In this document: positions 8,123-17,318 of the stretch, one piece after another
Numbering within the stretch: position 1 is the first letter of the stretch
How the letters are laid out: every line of letters begins with the position of its first letter
Source of the DNA: DATAES01 sp036493595
GTDB taxonomy: Bacteria; Actinomycetota; Acidimicrobiia; Acidimicrobiales; JACDCH01
NCBI GenBank assembly: GCA_036493595.1
Contig: DASXPN010000072.1
Location: forward strand, 6,040 to 70,039
Direction: 5' to 3'
DNA: 64,000 nucleotides
The notes under the pieces: generated by a model
What the model saw: only the letters and a program-made list of their open reading frames with translations
Database searches by the model: none
Told to the model about the DNA's origin: nothing
Translations under genes and position numbers: made by a program

Positions 8123-9334
8123 ATGTCGTTGGCGGAGATGGCGCATGATCGGGCGGAGAGCCGGGTGGGCGAGCTGATGGGCGTGATCAACGCGACCACG
8201 GCGGAACTGGTGTCGGTGGTGGCCGGCGTCATCGCCAACGAGACGTGGGCGGCGGGCGGGATCCGGTCGGTGGAACAGTGGGTGACATGGCAGTGCGGCG
8301 TGTCGGCTCGGCGAGCCCGTGAGCTGGTGGTGATGGCCCGCCGGCGCAGCGAGTTGCCGGCGACGACCGAACTGTTCGAGGCGGGCTTGTTGAGCGAAGA
8401 CGCGGCGGCCGCGATCGCGGATCGGGTGCCGCGAGAACGCGATGGTGAGGTGGCGGAGCTGGCGCCGGCGTTGCTGCACGGTCAGTTGCGCCGCTGGCTG
8501 TCGACGCTGCCCCGACCGTGTGAAGCCGCACCCGATGCCGAGCGGGCACGCGACCTCGTGTCGTTCGGTTCCACGCGTGACCGATGGCGGATGCGGGTGG
8601 ACGTGCCGATCGACGAGGGCAAGGTCATCGAGAAGGCATTGGCCGCCGGTCGGTCCCAGGTGTTCCACGAACGTCACCCCGACGAGCCCGACGCCGCGAT
8701 CTACCGGTCGGGGGTGACATGGGCGGACGGCCTTGCGCGGATGGCCGAGCTCGCGCTGTGCAACGTCGACTCGCCCGCTGGTCAGCGCCGCCCGGGGGAT
8801 CGTTACCAGGTCCTGGTGCACTGGAACGTGGCCGACCGCGCCGGCCGGTGGCACATGGGCGACGTGATCCCCGATGCCATGCGCTGTTACCTGTCGTGCG
8901 ACGCCGATGTGCGCACCGCAATCGAGTCCGACGGGATGCTGGTGGCCCTGTCGAGCCGGCTGCGCACCGTGGACGACAAGCTGAGGGCCTTCGTCGAGCA
9001 CCGCGACGGCGGCTGCGTTGTGCCGGGATGCGCGCAGCAACGATGGCTGCACATCCACCACCTCGAGCATTGGGAGCACGGCGGGCGGACCGAGTCGCCC
9101 AACTTGTGCGCGCTGTGTCCCCGACACCACCGGCTGCTCCACGCCGGCGAGTTGCACATCGACGGCGACCCGAGCACCCCGTTCGGGCTGACCTTCCGCG
9201 ACCGCCATGGCCGCCCCTTCCGACCACCGCCACCCGTACCACCGGGTGGCCAACCGCCCGACCCGCCGCCTCGACGGTTCCGGCATCCGACCGGCGAACC
9301 GATCGACTGGCGTTACATCGGCAACGTCAACTGA
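8123..9334 (+). CDS. DUF222 / HNH endonuclease-domain protein (13E12-repeat type)
   Basis: This 403-residue protein has an N-terminal DUF222 region starting MSLAEMAHDRAESRVGELMG. Its C-terminal HNH domain carries GCVVPGC, then HIHHLEHWEHGG, then NLCALCPRHHRLLH; the two Cys pairs and His residues are all present. The family is abundant in actinobacteria, often in many copies per genome, and behaves as a mobile or recombination-associated gene of unproven role. The tail is proline-rich. The 3' end overlaps the convergent TOPRIM gene by eight bases. Confidence 0.88.
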   Translation: MSLAEMAHDRAESRVGELMGVINATTAELVSVVAGVIANETWAAGGIRSVEQWVTWQCGVSARRARELVVMARRRSELPATTELFEAGLLSEDAAAAIADRVPRERDGEVAELAPALLHGQLRRWLSTLPRPCEAAPDAERARDLVSFGSTRDRWRMRVDVPIDEGKVIEKALAAGRSQVFHERHPDEPDAAIYRSGVTWADGLARMAELALCNVDSPAGQRRPGDRYQVLVHWNVADRAGRWHMGDVIPDAMRCYLSCDADVRTAIESDGMLVALSSRLRTVDDKLRAFVEHRDGGCVVPGCAQQRWLHIHHLEHWEHGGRTESPNLCALCPRHHRLLHAGELHIDGDPSTPFGLTFRDRHGRPFRPPPPVPPGGQPPDPPPRRFRHPTGEPIDWRYIGNVN

Positions 9335-9911
9335 CGCGCGCGAGCAGTCCTTCGAGTGGGTACGGCAGACGGGCCAGGTCGAGAGCGTCCACGAGAGCGC
9401 GCGCGTACCGGGACTTGCGGCCGCTGTGCGTGCCCATGAAGCGCCGCAGATGTTGTTCGATGGTCCGCCCTCGCTGCGCGGGCTGTCGTTGGAACGTGCG
9501 GAACGAGCCGAGCTCGCCTTGCGTCTCGATGACGTGCACGACTGCATCCGCGCCGAGGGCACGGATCAGTTCGTCTTCGAGATCGGCCACGCACACGAAG
9601 AAGCCGTGCGCCTCCATGGCGGCACGATCGACGCCCGCACCATCGACGTACGAGCCGAGTCCCGACGCTTCGATGCCGCGCTGGAAGTGGCGCTCCTCGC
9701 CGACGTCGCAGAGGCCGAGCACACGAACGTCGCGTCCACCGGGTCCGTAGACCTCGAGGTAGCCGCGGATGTTCGTGGCGCCGCCCATCGCGACGATGGC
9801 GATGCCGCTACCCGCGAGATCGAGTCCGAGGCGCGCGGCGAGTGTCTCGACGGCAACCTCGTCGCTTGTGCCTTCGACGAGGATGACCGCGTTGTCGGCG
9901 GAAAGGGTCAG
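9327..9911 (-). CDS. TOPRIM-domain protein (OLD-like nuclease TOPRIM), probable CTG start
   Basis: The frame encodes a stand-alone TOPRIM domain. VILVEGTSDE carries the catalytic Glu, GLCDVGEE is the second acidic motif, and a long conserved tail (SFRTFQRQPAQRG, FMGTHSGRKSRYARAL) follows. The first ATG, at 9788, would remove the Glu motif. No ATG, GTG or TTG precedes it in frame. A CTG at 9911 overlaps the TGA of the 21-residue peptide gene as CTGA, giving 194 residues and an intact domain, so I place the start there. Proteins of this kind are annotated as ATP-dependent endonuclease TOPRIM; no ATPase part is present. Confidence 0.72.
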   Translation of the reverse strand: MTLSADNAVILVEGTSDEVAVETLAARLGLDLAGSGIAIVAMGGATNIRGYLEVYGPGGRDVRVLGLCDVGEERHFQRGIEASGLGSYVDGAGVDRAAMEAHGFFVCVADLEDELIRALGADAVVHVIETQGELGSFRTFQRQPAQRGRTIEQHLRRFMGTHSGRKSRYARALVDALDLARLPYPLEGLLARVS

Positions 9912-9973
9912 GCGCGGCGCAGCAATAGCACGATGATGACGATGACGACGAGAGTGCCGAGGCCGATATACAT
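9908..9973 (-). CDS. Putative 21-residue single-span membrane peptide
   Basis: ATG at 9973 opens a 21-codon frame starting MYIGLGTLVVIVIIVLLL and ending in two Arg and an Ala, a textbook single membrane span with a positive cytoplasmic end. It sits 30 bases after the ABC ATPase gene and its stop overlaps the proposed CTG start of the TOPRIM gene. No strong Shine-Dalgarno is seen. It is supported by composition and position, not by a recognised family. Confidence 0.5.
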   Translation of the reverse strand: MYIGLGTLVVIVIIVLLLRRA

Positions 9974-10003
9974 GGCAGGACAGGTTCCCCGTGCCGCCGA
10001 TTG

Positions 10004-10978
<975 letters not shown>

Positions 10979-10980
10979 GG

Positions 10981-11781
10981 TCAGCTCCCCGTGCTCCGGT
11001 AGTGGCGGACGGCGCATCGCCAGACCGCGCGGGCTACCAGTGCCAGCGCGGCGGCCACGGCGGGGGAGAGGAGCGCGAGTGAGGACGGGAGCCCGAACGC
11101 GACCGGCTTGCCGAGCATGTACGCAACCGGGAGGTAGCTCGTGAACGCGACCGGCACGACGAACATCACGAACCGCTTGAGCCACGTGCCGAACACGTCG
11201 ATCGGGTACGCCGCCAACGTGTAGCCGCCGTACGTGAAGGAGTTGGCGATCTCCTGGGTGTCGACCGTCCAGAATGCGATCGACGACGTGATCACCCAGA
11301 TCGAACCGAAGATCACCGCGCCGCTCATCACCGTGAGCGGGACGAGCGCGACCTTTGTCGGGGTCCACGTGATGTCGACGGCGCGGAGCGCGATCACGAG
11401 GACGATCACCGGCTGGATGGTGCGCCCGAACCGGCGCGGCGCGAACTCCATCGCGCACAGCTGGACGAGCGTGCCGGCGGGGCGCAACAAGAAGAGGTCG
11501 AACGTGCCCGCTTTGATGTGGCGCGACGCCAACTCGACTTCGCTGACGAACAGGTCGGCCACACCGAAGCCGATGCCGGCCATCGCGTACAGCAGCGCCA
11601 CCTCGGCCACGGACCATCCGGCGAGGGTGTCGACCTGCGTGAAGATGACGATGATGACGGCGATGTCGAGTCCCGCCACCAAGGTCTGGCTGATGAGGAA
11701 GAGGAAGAACGAGGCGCGGTACTGGAGGTCGGCGCGGATGCGGGCGCCGACCAACCGCCGGTAGATGACGAGCTCATCCAC
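10981..11781 (-). CDS. ABC-2 exporter permease, ABC2_membrane_6 (DUF990) type, second subunit
   Basis: This 266-residue protein is predicted to have six membrane segments. RADLQYRASFFLFLISQ at the N-terminus and SREVELASRHIK-like text around FVSEVELASRHIKAGTFDLF are typical of the DUF990/ABC2_membrane_6 permeases. I start it at GTG 11781, where VDELVIYRRLVGARI begins; this overlaps the upstream permease gene by eight bases. The ATPase gene follows immediately. The two permeases probably form a heterodimer. Confidence 0.82.
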   Translation of the reverse strand: MDELVIYRRLVGARIRADLQYRASFFLFLISQTLVAGLDIAVIIVIFTQVDTLAGWSVAEVALLYAMAGIGFGVADLFVSEVELASRHIKAGTFDLFLLRPAGTLVQLCAMEFAPRRFGRTIQPVIVLVIALRAVDITWTPTKVALVPLTVMSGAVIFGSIWVITSSIAFWTVDTQEIANSFTYGGYTLAAYPIDVFGTWLKRFVMFVVPVAFTSYLPVAYMLGKPVAFGLPSSLALLSPAVAAALALVARAVWRCAVRHYRSTGS

Positions 11782-12598
11782 CTTGCACGACCACCTTGCG
11801 CATGGCGCGGCGCAGGACGAGACGTCCGCCGGCGAGCAGCACTGCAATCCACAGGAGCTGCACCGCGTAGACGGCGACAAGGTCGAGCCCGTGGTGCTTG
11901 TCGAGGAAGACCTCGACCGGGAGCTGCGCCATGGCCGGGAATGGCGTTGCGTACGCGATCGCGCCGAGCCATGCGGGGAAGAACACGACGGGGATGAAGA
12001 CGCCGGCGAAGAACTGCGCGGTCAACCAGCCCAACTGGTTCGGACCGCGCACGTCGAGGAGCCAGAAGCCGGAGAGCTGGAGCAGGAAGCCCCATCCGAA
12101 CGAGACTGCGACCGCGAGCGCCACCGAGACGACGAACGCGATCCAAGTGGCTGGCGCTGATGGCAGCCGCAGGTGGAAGACGAGCGCTCCTGCGATGAAG
12201 GGGGGCACACCGCGGAAGACCGCGTAGAACGCAGAACGGCCGTACGCGTCCGCCATCCAGTACGCCTCGAAGTCGACCGGGCGATACAGGTCGGAGACGA
12301 CGTCACCGCTCTTGATGCGGTCGGCGAGGTCGGTCGAGCCGAACACGCCGATGACCATCAACATCCCTTGCATCACGAACGTGAACGTCACCGCGTCCGT
12401 CACATCGAAGCCGCCGACGGTCGACCGCTCCTGGTACACGGCGAGCAGGACGTAGGCGAGGATGAATCCGAAGACGGTGTTGGTGAAGACGCCGGCGAGG
12501 GTCGCGCCGCGATAGGTGGCCTGGCGGCGGTATGACCGGGTGGCCACCTCCCACATCCAGCGCACAGACGCCTCCGAACGCGCGGCAACGGCCCGCAC
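11774..12598 (-). CDS. ABC-2 exporter permease, ABC2_membrane_6 (DUF990) type, first subunit
   Basis: This 274-residue protein, with about six hydrophobic segments, is the first gene of the exporter operon. RSYRRQATYRGATLAGVFTN and the loop DRIKSGDVVSDLYRPVDFEAYWMA correspond to the cytoplasmic coupling region that is also seen, diverged, in the partner permease. It starts at ATG 12598. The upstream 45 bases to the cytochrome c gene end hold no clear promoter. Substrate unknown. Confidence 0.82.
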   Translation of the reverse strand: MRAVAARSEASVRWMWEVATRSYRRQATYRGATLAGVFTNTVFGFILAYVLLAVYQERSTVGGFDVTDAVTFTFVMQGMLMVIGVFGSTDLADRIKSGDVVSDLYRPVDFEAYWMADAYGRSAFYAVFRGVPPFIAGALVFHLRLPSAPATWIAFVVSVALAVAVSFGWGFLLQLSGFWLLDVRGPNQLGWLTAQFFAGVFIPVVFFPAWLGAIAYATPFPAMAQLPVEVFLDKHHGLDLVAVYAVQLLWIAVLLAGGRLVLRRAMRKVVVQGG

Positions 12599-12643
12599 AT
12601 CTGTGCGGGCGGGGGGTAACGGTACTGCGCGCGGCGGCGCGAG

Positions 12644-13090
12644 TCAGCGCTGTTGCAGACCGTTGCGGGTGAAGTCGACGACGGCCTGGATCTGCTCGTC
12701 GCTCAACTGGTCGCCGAACGACGGCATCGACCCCCGGCCGTTCTTCACCACGATCACCTCGTCGGCCGGATTCTTGAACGACTTCGTCACGGACCCGCCG
12801 TTGAGCTTGGGCCCGATCGCCCCTTGCCCCTTGCTGCCATGGCAGCCCGAGCACTTGTCGTCGTAGATGGCAGCGCCGTCGATCTGGCCGCCGCCGCCCG
12901 ACGAGCTCGAGGGGTTCGAGGAGTTCGACGAGTTCGATCCGCCGCCTGACGACGACGACGAGGAGGACGACGACGAGGGCGGAGCAGCGGCCGAGTTCGA
13001 GGCCGGCTGATCGGTGAACAGCAGCAGCACGAAGATGACGAAGCCCGCGAGCGCGAGTACCTCGACGACGTTGACGATTCGCTTCAGCAT
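12644..13090 (-). CDS. Membrane-anchored c-type cytochrome
   Basis: This 148-residue protein has an N-terminal membrane anchor (about 10-26). A low-complexity Ser/Gly/Asn linker follows (about 33-68), then a class I cytochrome c domain with CSGCH (80-84) and a probable axial Met122 in GSMPSFGD. The domain would sit outside the membrane on a flexible tether and shuttle electrons. It begins four bases after the DUF6529 gene, so the two are very likely co-transcribed and may be redox partners. Confidence 0.88.
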   Translation of the reverse strand: MLKRIVNVVEVLALAGFVIFVLLLFTDQPASNSAAAPPSSSSSSSSSSGGGSNSSNSSNPSSSSGGGGQIDGAAIYDDKCSGCHGSKGQGAIGPKLNGGSVTKSFKNPADEVIVVKNGRGSMPSFGDQLSDEQIQAVVDFTRNGLQQR

Positions 13091-13094
13091 CGAC

Positions 13095-13835
13095 TCATAC
13101 GCCCGGGAACGACACGTTCTGCCAGTACCACAACGAGCTCGTGCTCCACAGCACGATCAGCGCCGCGAACGTCACCGAGCCTGCCACCGGCAACAGCCAC
13201 TTGGGTAGGTCGTGGATGCGCACGCTCAGCACCTTGACGACGAACAGTCCGTAGAACGCGCACCCGGCGATCGAGTGGATGTACGTGCGGGGATCGCTCG
13301 CGTCGGACGCGAAGCCGAGCGCCCACAGGCAGTGGAAGGCAACGGGCAACGTGAACACGAACGCCAAGGTGCCGGAGAGCCGATGCACGTCGCCGAGCCA
13401 CTTCGGGAACTTGTGGGGGACCTTGATCTTTCCGTACAGCCGCAGCGCGGTGAGGATCTGGATGAGCGCGAACACGATGGCGACGGTCGTGAACCAGACC
13501 TTCAAGCTGATCGTGCTGGTGAAGAACAGCGTGAGTGTCGTCTCGCCCGTCGGGTCGTGAATGCGACCGTACGCACCGAAGAACAGCGAGGTCGCGGCGC
13601 CGGCCACCAGCACGACGATCAGTGCGACGGCATTCGTGGCGGGCTTGACGGTGTCGTCGGCGGCTGGCTCTGCGACAGCCTCGGCTGGCTCCGTCCTCTC
13701 GGCGACGGCGATGTCCGTCTGCGCCACGCCGCTGTCGGCGACTTGGTCAGTCCACGTGTTGCCGTCCCAGTAACGGTGCTGATGACCCCCTTGCGGGTCG
13801 GGGTACCAGCCCGCCGGCGTCTCGGAGCCCGTCAC
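13095..13835 (-). CDS. DUF2510 plus DUF6529-like heme-type membrane protein
   Basis: This 246-residue protein opens with the DUF2510 motif (AGWYPDPQGGHQHRYWDG). A disordered acidic stretch follows, then about five membrane segments with spaced histidines (VHRLSG, AFHCLWA, YIHSIAGC, RIHDLPKW), resembling a b561-like heme membrane domain of the DUF6529 type. The gene precedes a cytochrome c gene. Its start lies inside the end of a zinc permease gene, an 89-base out-of-frame overlap. Heme binding is inferred from the His pattern only. Confidence 0.75.
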   Translation of the reverse strand: MTGSETPAGWYPDPQGGHQHRYWDGNTWTDQVADSGVAQTDIAVAERTEPAEAVAEPAADDTVKPATNAVALIVVLVAGAATSLFFGAYGRIHDPTGETTLTLFFTSTISLKVWFTTVAIVFALIQILTALRLYGKIKVPHKFPKWLGDVHRLSGTLAFVFTLPVAFHCLWALGFASDASDPRTYIHSIAGCAFYGLFVVKVLSVRIHDLPKWLLPVAGSVTFAALIVLWSTSSLWYWQNVSFPGV

Positions 13836-14718
13836 GGTCCGGCATGATGCCGCGTTCTGGCGCGGCGTGCGCTGTGGATCGCCACCGTCCCACGATCACC
13901 GCGCCGATGTAGCCCGCCGTGAGCGCGGCAGTGATGACGAAGCTCGGTGGCAGGGCGTCGACGCGATAGCTGACGACGAGGCCGGTCCACATGCACGCGA
14001 CCGCGATCGCGGCCGACAACGACAGCGCGGCGTACGGCTTGGTGGTGATGCGTTGCGCCGCGGCCGCGGGCGCGGCGAGCAGCGCGAGCAGCAGCAGGGC
14101 GCCGACGGCCTGCGTGGCCATGCCCGCGGTGACGCCGACGAGCACGAGGAACGAGTAGCCGAGCACGCGCACCGGTAGCCCCGCTGCGGTTGCGACTCGC
14201 GGATCGATCGAGGCGAACAGCAGCGGCCGGACCATCGCCAGCAGCGCGACCACGACGGCGATGGTGGTGACGACGACCCATGCCGTGCGTCCGCCGTCGA
14301 ACCCGAAGATCGACCCGAACAGGACGTTGACCCCAGCCTGGCTGTTGGTCGAGGACCGGTTCGTCGTGAAGACGGAGAGGAACAGCACACCGAGGCCGAG
14401 CACCCATGCAAAGACGGTACCGACCGCCACGTCGTCTGCTTGCCCGCGCTCACCGAGCGCGCCGAGCACGAGAGCGACGCCGATCACCGCCACGAACAGG
14501 CCGACGCGGAGGTCGATGCCGGCGGCGAGAGCCGCGAGCGCGCCGGTGAACGCGACGTGGCTCAACGCGTCGCCGGTGAACACCTGTCCCCGCAGCACGA
14601 CGAAGTAGCCGGTGAGCCCGGCTGCGACCGCGATTGCGGTGCCCGCGAGGAAGGCGTGACCCATGAACGGGTGGCTGAGCATGTCCCCGATCCCGAAGAG
14701 GTCGGCGAGCACCGTCAT
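13747..14718 (-). CDS. ZnuB-like metal ABC permease, second copy
   Basis: This 323-residue permease of the ABC-3 family has about eight membrane segments, with TGDALSHVAFTGALAALAAG as the conserved early loop and LFASIDPRVATAAGLPVR as the cytoplasmic coupling loop. ATG 14718 overlaps the stop of the upstream permease gene (ATGA). The last 30 or so residues are polar, unlike the family, and run 89 bases into the DUF6529 gene. It probably pairs with the other permease as a heterodimer in zinc uptake. Confidence 0.85.
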   Translation of the reverse strand: MTVLADLFGIGDMLSHPFMGHAFLAGTAIAVAAGLTGYFVVLRGQVFTGDALSHVAFTGALAALAAGIDLRVGLFVAVIGVALVLGALGERGQADDVAVGTVFAWVLGLGVLFLSVFTTNRSSTNSQAGVNVLFGSIFGFDGGRTAWVVVTTIAVVVALLAMVRPLLFASIDPRVATAAGLPVRVLGYSFLVLVGVTAGMATQAVGALLLLALLAAPAAAAQRITTKPYAALSLSAAIAVACMWTGLVVSYRVDALPPSFVITAALTAGYIGAVIVGRWRSTAHAAPERGIMPDRDGLRDAGGLVPRPARGSSAPLLGRQHVD

Positions 14719-15518
14719 GTGAACGCTCGAGCGCGCGCCGCGACGTAGAGCGCGAACGCGATGGACGTGATCCAGAACCCGATGGGGTACGGCGAGTAGT
14801 ACGCGATGGCGAGGCCGGACCACGTCACGGCCAGCCCGATGGCGACGCTCAGCCCGAGGCTGCGTACCGGTCTCGTCGTGATGGTTTGAGCGGTCGCAGG
14901 CGGCAGCACGAGCAACGCGAAGATCAGGAGCGACCCCGTGATCTGACTCGCCTCTGCGGCGGCGGCGCCGAGCAGCACGAGGAACGCGATCGAGAGTGCC
15001 CGAGTGGGGACACCCGCCGCCTCGGCGACGTCGGGATCGATCGAGGCGAACAACAACGGCCGCCCGAGCGCGAGGAGCACGACCATCGCCACGATCGTCA
15101 CGACCACGAGCGTGCGGACCTGCTGTGTGGTGACGCCGAGGAACGTCCCGAACAGCAGGCTGCTGACGCGGCTGAGGTTGCCTCGGTACAGCGACGCGAA
15201 GAGAAAGCCGGTGGCGAGCGCGAACGTCTGGACGATCGCGATGACGGCCGATTCGTCGTTGAATCGTCCGGCGCGATCGGAGGGCAGCGCCCCGATGACG
15301 AGCGCCCCGCCGATGCAGAACGCGAAGAACCCCAGTTGCACGGAGAGCCCGAGCAGGATCGCACCGGCGGCGCCGGGGAAGCCGATGAGCGCGAGCGTGT
15401 GTCCGGCGAAGGTCTGACGGCGGAGGACCATGAACCAACCGACGACCGCGGCGAGGACCGCGACCGTGGTGCCGGCGCGGAACGCGTTGACCATGAACTG
15501 GTACTGGAAGAGGTTCAT
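14715..15518 (-). CDS. znuB: ZnuB-like metal ABC permease
   Basis: This 267-residue ABC-3 family permease has about seven or eight membrane segments. RRQTFAGHTLALIGFPGAAG and LFASIDPDVAEAAGVPTRAL are the conserved loops that contact the ATPase. It is coupled by ATGA overlaps to the ATPase gene before it and the second permease after it. It shares architecture and several motifs with the second permease, consistent with an old duplication. Confidence 0.87.
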   Translation of the reverse strand: MNLFQYQFMVNAFRAGTTVAVLAAVVGWFMVLRRQTFAGHTLALIGFPGAAGAILLGLSVQLGFFAFCIGGALVIGALPSDRAGRFNDESAVIAIVQTFALATGFLFASLYRGNLSRVSSLLFGTFLGVTTQQVRTLVVVTIVAMVVLLALGRPLLFASIDPDVAEAAGVPTRALSIAFLVLLGAAAAEASQITGSLLIFALLVLPPATAQTITTRPVRSLGLSVAIGLAVTWSGLAIAYYSPYPIGFWITSIAFALYVAARARAFT

Positions 15519-16327
15519 GGCGCGTGGCGATCGTGATGATGCGCGGGCGCCTCGGGCTGGCCGACGACGACCAGGCGCCCGTCCGACGTGCGCAACACCT
15601 CGATGGGGGTGCGGTAGAGCTCGGTCAACGTCTCGCTGTTGATGACGTCGTCGGGCGGACCCGAAGCGGCGCCACCTTGACCGAGGTACACGACCCGATC
15701 GACGAACGGCAGGATCGGGTTGATGTCGTGCGCGACGAGCACGACTGTGATGTGTTCGGTTGCGCAGAGCTCGGCCACGAGCTTCGACACCATCGCCTGG
15801 TTCGGGAGATCGAGGCTGTCCAGCGGTTCGTCGAGGAGAAGCATCGAAGGCCGCCGCACCAGCGCTTGCGCGATCAACAATCGCTGCTGTTCGCCACCGG
15901 ACACCTCGCCGATCGCCCGGTGCGCGTACGCTCCCGCGCCGACTCTGTCGATGACTTCGTCCACGCGGTCGCGAGTCAGCCTTCGGGCGCGGCGCGAGAT
16001 CGGGACGCCCCAGTGCGTGCCGTCGACGCCGAGCCGCACGACGTCGACACCGCGGATGCGCATTCTCGAGTCGAACGATCGCCGTTGCGGGAGGTAACCG
16101 ATCAACGGTCTCGCCTCGTCGGGAGCTCGACCGAACACGCGCACGGAACCGCGGTCGAGGGACTGCAGGCCCAACACGACCCGCAACAACGTGGACTTGC
16201 CGACACCGTTGGGCCCGAGCACAGCGACGAACTCGCCGGCGGGAACGTGGACGTCGAGATCGCGCCAGATCGTCCGTCCCGCCAGCGCGATCGCGCCGTC
16301 GCGGACCTCGATGGCGACCTCGCTCAC
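15515..16327 (-). CDS. znuC: Zinc/manganese-type ABC transporter ATP-binding protein
   Basis: This 270-residue ATPase starts at GTG. Walker A is GPNGVGKST (38-46), the signature VSGGEQQRL, Walker B MLLLDEPLDSLD, and the switch is VAHDINPI. The C-terminus is His-rich (APAHHHDRHAP), common in ZnuC-type proteins. Its start overlaps the stop of the binding-protein gene (GTGA). Together with two permeases and a binding protein it forms a complete importer. Confidence 0.9.
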   Translation of the reverse strand: MSEVAIEVRDGAIALAGRTIWRDLDVHVPAGEFVAVLGPNGVGKSTLLRVVLGLQSLDRGSVRVFGRAPDEARPLIGYLPQRRSFDSRMRIRGVDVVRLGVDGTHWGVPISRRARRLTRDRVDEVIDRVGAGAYAHRAIGEVSGGEQQRLLIAQALVRRPSMLLLDEPLDSLDLPNQAMVSKLVAELCATEHITVVLVAHDINPILPFVDRVVYLGQGGAASGPPDDVINSETLTELYRTPIEVLRTSDGRLVVVGQPEAPAHHHDRHAP

Positions 16328-17232
16328 GGTGTACCTCCGTCGAGCGCGGACGCCAGTTGCCGGAGCTGTGCGATCTGCCAGTCCTGGAATGTCGCGTCGG
16401 CGGGGGAGGGCGTCTCCGTCACCGTGACCACGGGGATGTGGTTGGCCTGCGCCTCGTGCACGAGTTGCTGCACGTCGGGCGTGGCGTTCTGCGCGTTGTA
16501 GACGAAGACCGAGATCTGCCGGTTGGCGATCTGCTCGTCGATGGTGACCTTGTCGCCGGCGGACGGATCATTGCCCTCGCTCATCGCGTCGAGGAACGAC
16601 GGCGGTGTCCTCAGGTCGAGTCCGGCTGCGTCGAGCAGTCCGGTGACCACGCTCTCGGACGCGCCGACCGGCGTACCGGCATGGCCGGCGCGGATGCCCG
16701 CGATGGCGTCGTGGTATGGCTTCATCGCGTTGTCGACGAACTGCGATCGTTGCTCGTCGTAGAACGACGCGTGCTGCGGATCGAGCGACTTGTAGTCGGA
16801 TGTGATCCGGTCGATCACGCGATCGACGTCGTCGGGGAAGTACCAGCGATGGGGGTTGTCGCCGGTGTGCAGCCCGAGGAGATGACCGACGTCGAGCACG
16901 GTGTTGCCGTCACCGCCATCGGCGGCGACGAGATCCGACGCCCACGCGTCGTAGCCGAGCCCGTTGACGATCACGTACTTCGCCTCGGCGACATGGCGGG
17001 CGTCGGCCGGCGTGGGCTCGTAGTCGTGCGGATCGACGTCGGCACTGTGGATGATCTCGGTCACGTCGACGCGGTCGCCGCCGAGCTGGCGGGCGATGCT
17101 GCCCCAGAAGCTCTCCGCGGCGACGACTTGGATCCGGCCGTTCGGGCCGCCCGTTGTGGGCGAAGTGCTGCACGCGGCGACGCCGATCAACCCGGCCGCG
17201 AGTGCGGCGACGACGCGGAGTCCGCAATGCAC
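16324..17232 (-). CDS. znuA: Zinc-binding lipoprotein of the metal ABC importer
   Basis: This 302-residue cluster A-I solute-binding protein has a lipobox with Cys21 (IGVAAC). The metal-site histidines are recognisable in DVDPHDYEPTPAD, in HTGDNPHRWYFPDD and near the C-terminal half. The extended His-rich loop of some ZnuA proteins is missing. It starts at GTG 17232 and is the first gene of a four-gene importer operon. The gap to zur carries two Zur-like palindromes, so zinc is the more likely metal than manganese. Confidence 0.88.
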   Translation of the reverse strand: MHCGLRVVAALAAGLIGVAACSTSPTTGGPNGRIQVVAAESFWGSIARQLGGDRVDVTEIIHSADVDPHDYEPTPADARHVAEAKYVIVNGLGYDAWASDLVAADGGDGNTVLDVGHLLGLHTGDNPHRWYFPDDVDRVIDRITSDYKSLDPQHASFYDEQRSQFVDNAMKPYHDAIAGIRAGHAGTPVGASESVVTGLLDAAGLDLRTPPSFLDAMSEGNDPSAGDKVTIDEQIANRQISVFVYNAQNATPDVQQLVHEAQANHIPVVTVTETPSPADATFQDWQIAQLRQLASALDGGTP

Positions 17233-17246
17233 AACCGGAGGCTAAC

Positions 17247-17290
17247 TGAGAGCGATTCTCGTTACAACTTTCGTGAGAGTGAGTCTCATT
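17247..17290. promoter_or_regulatory. Tandem Zur/Fur-type operator boxes
   Basis: Two related palindromes lie in the 86-base gap between znuA and zur: TGAGAGCGATTCTCG (17247-17261) and GTGAGAGTGAGTCTCATT (17273-17290), centred about 27 bases apart. Both follow the GAGA..TCTC pattern of Zur/Fur boxes. Their position between divergent genes suggests one box per promoter. Confidence 0.72.
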
Positions 17291-17318
17291 CGTTCTCAGA
17301 AGGCAGTAATGTGTAGGT

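Noticed and set aside
10979..11617. Upstream in-frame extension of the ABC ATPase gene
   Set aside because: The extra 213 codons lie inside the permease gene and have no domain; the ATPase begins cleanly at GTG 10978.
13747..15438. A single 563-codon permease spanning both zinc permease genes
   Set aside because: The upstream part is out of frame with the first permease; the second starts at ATG 14718 with ATGA coupling, giving two normal-length proteins.
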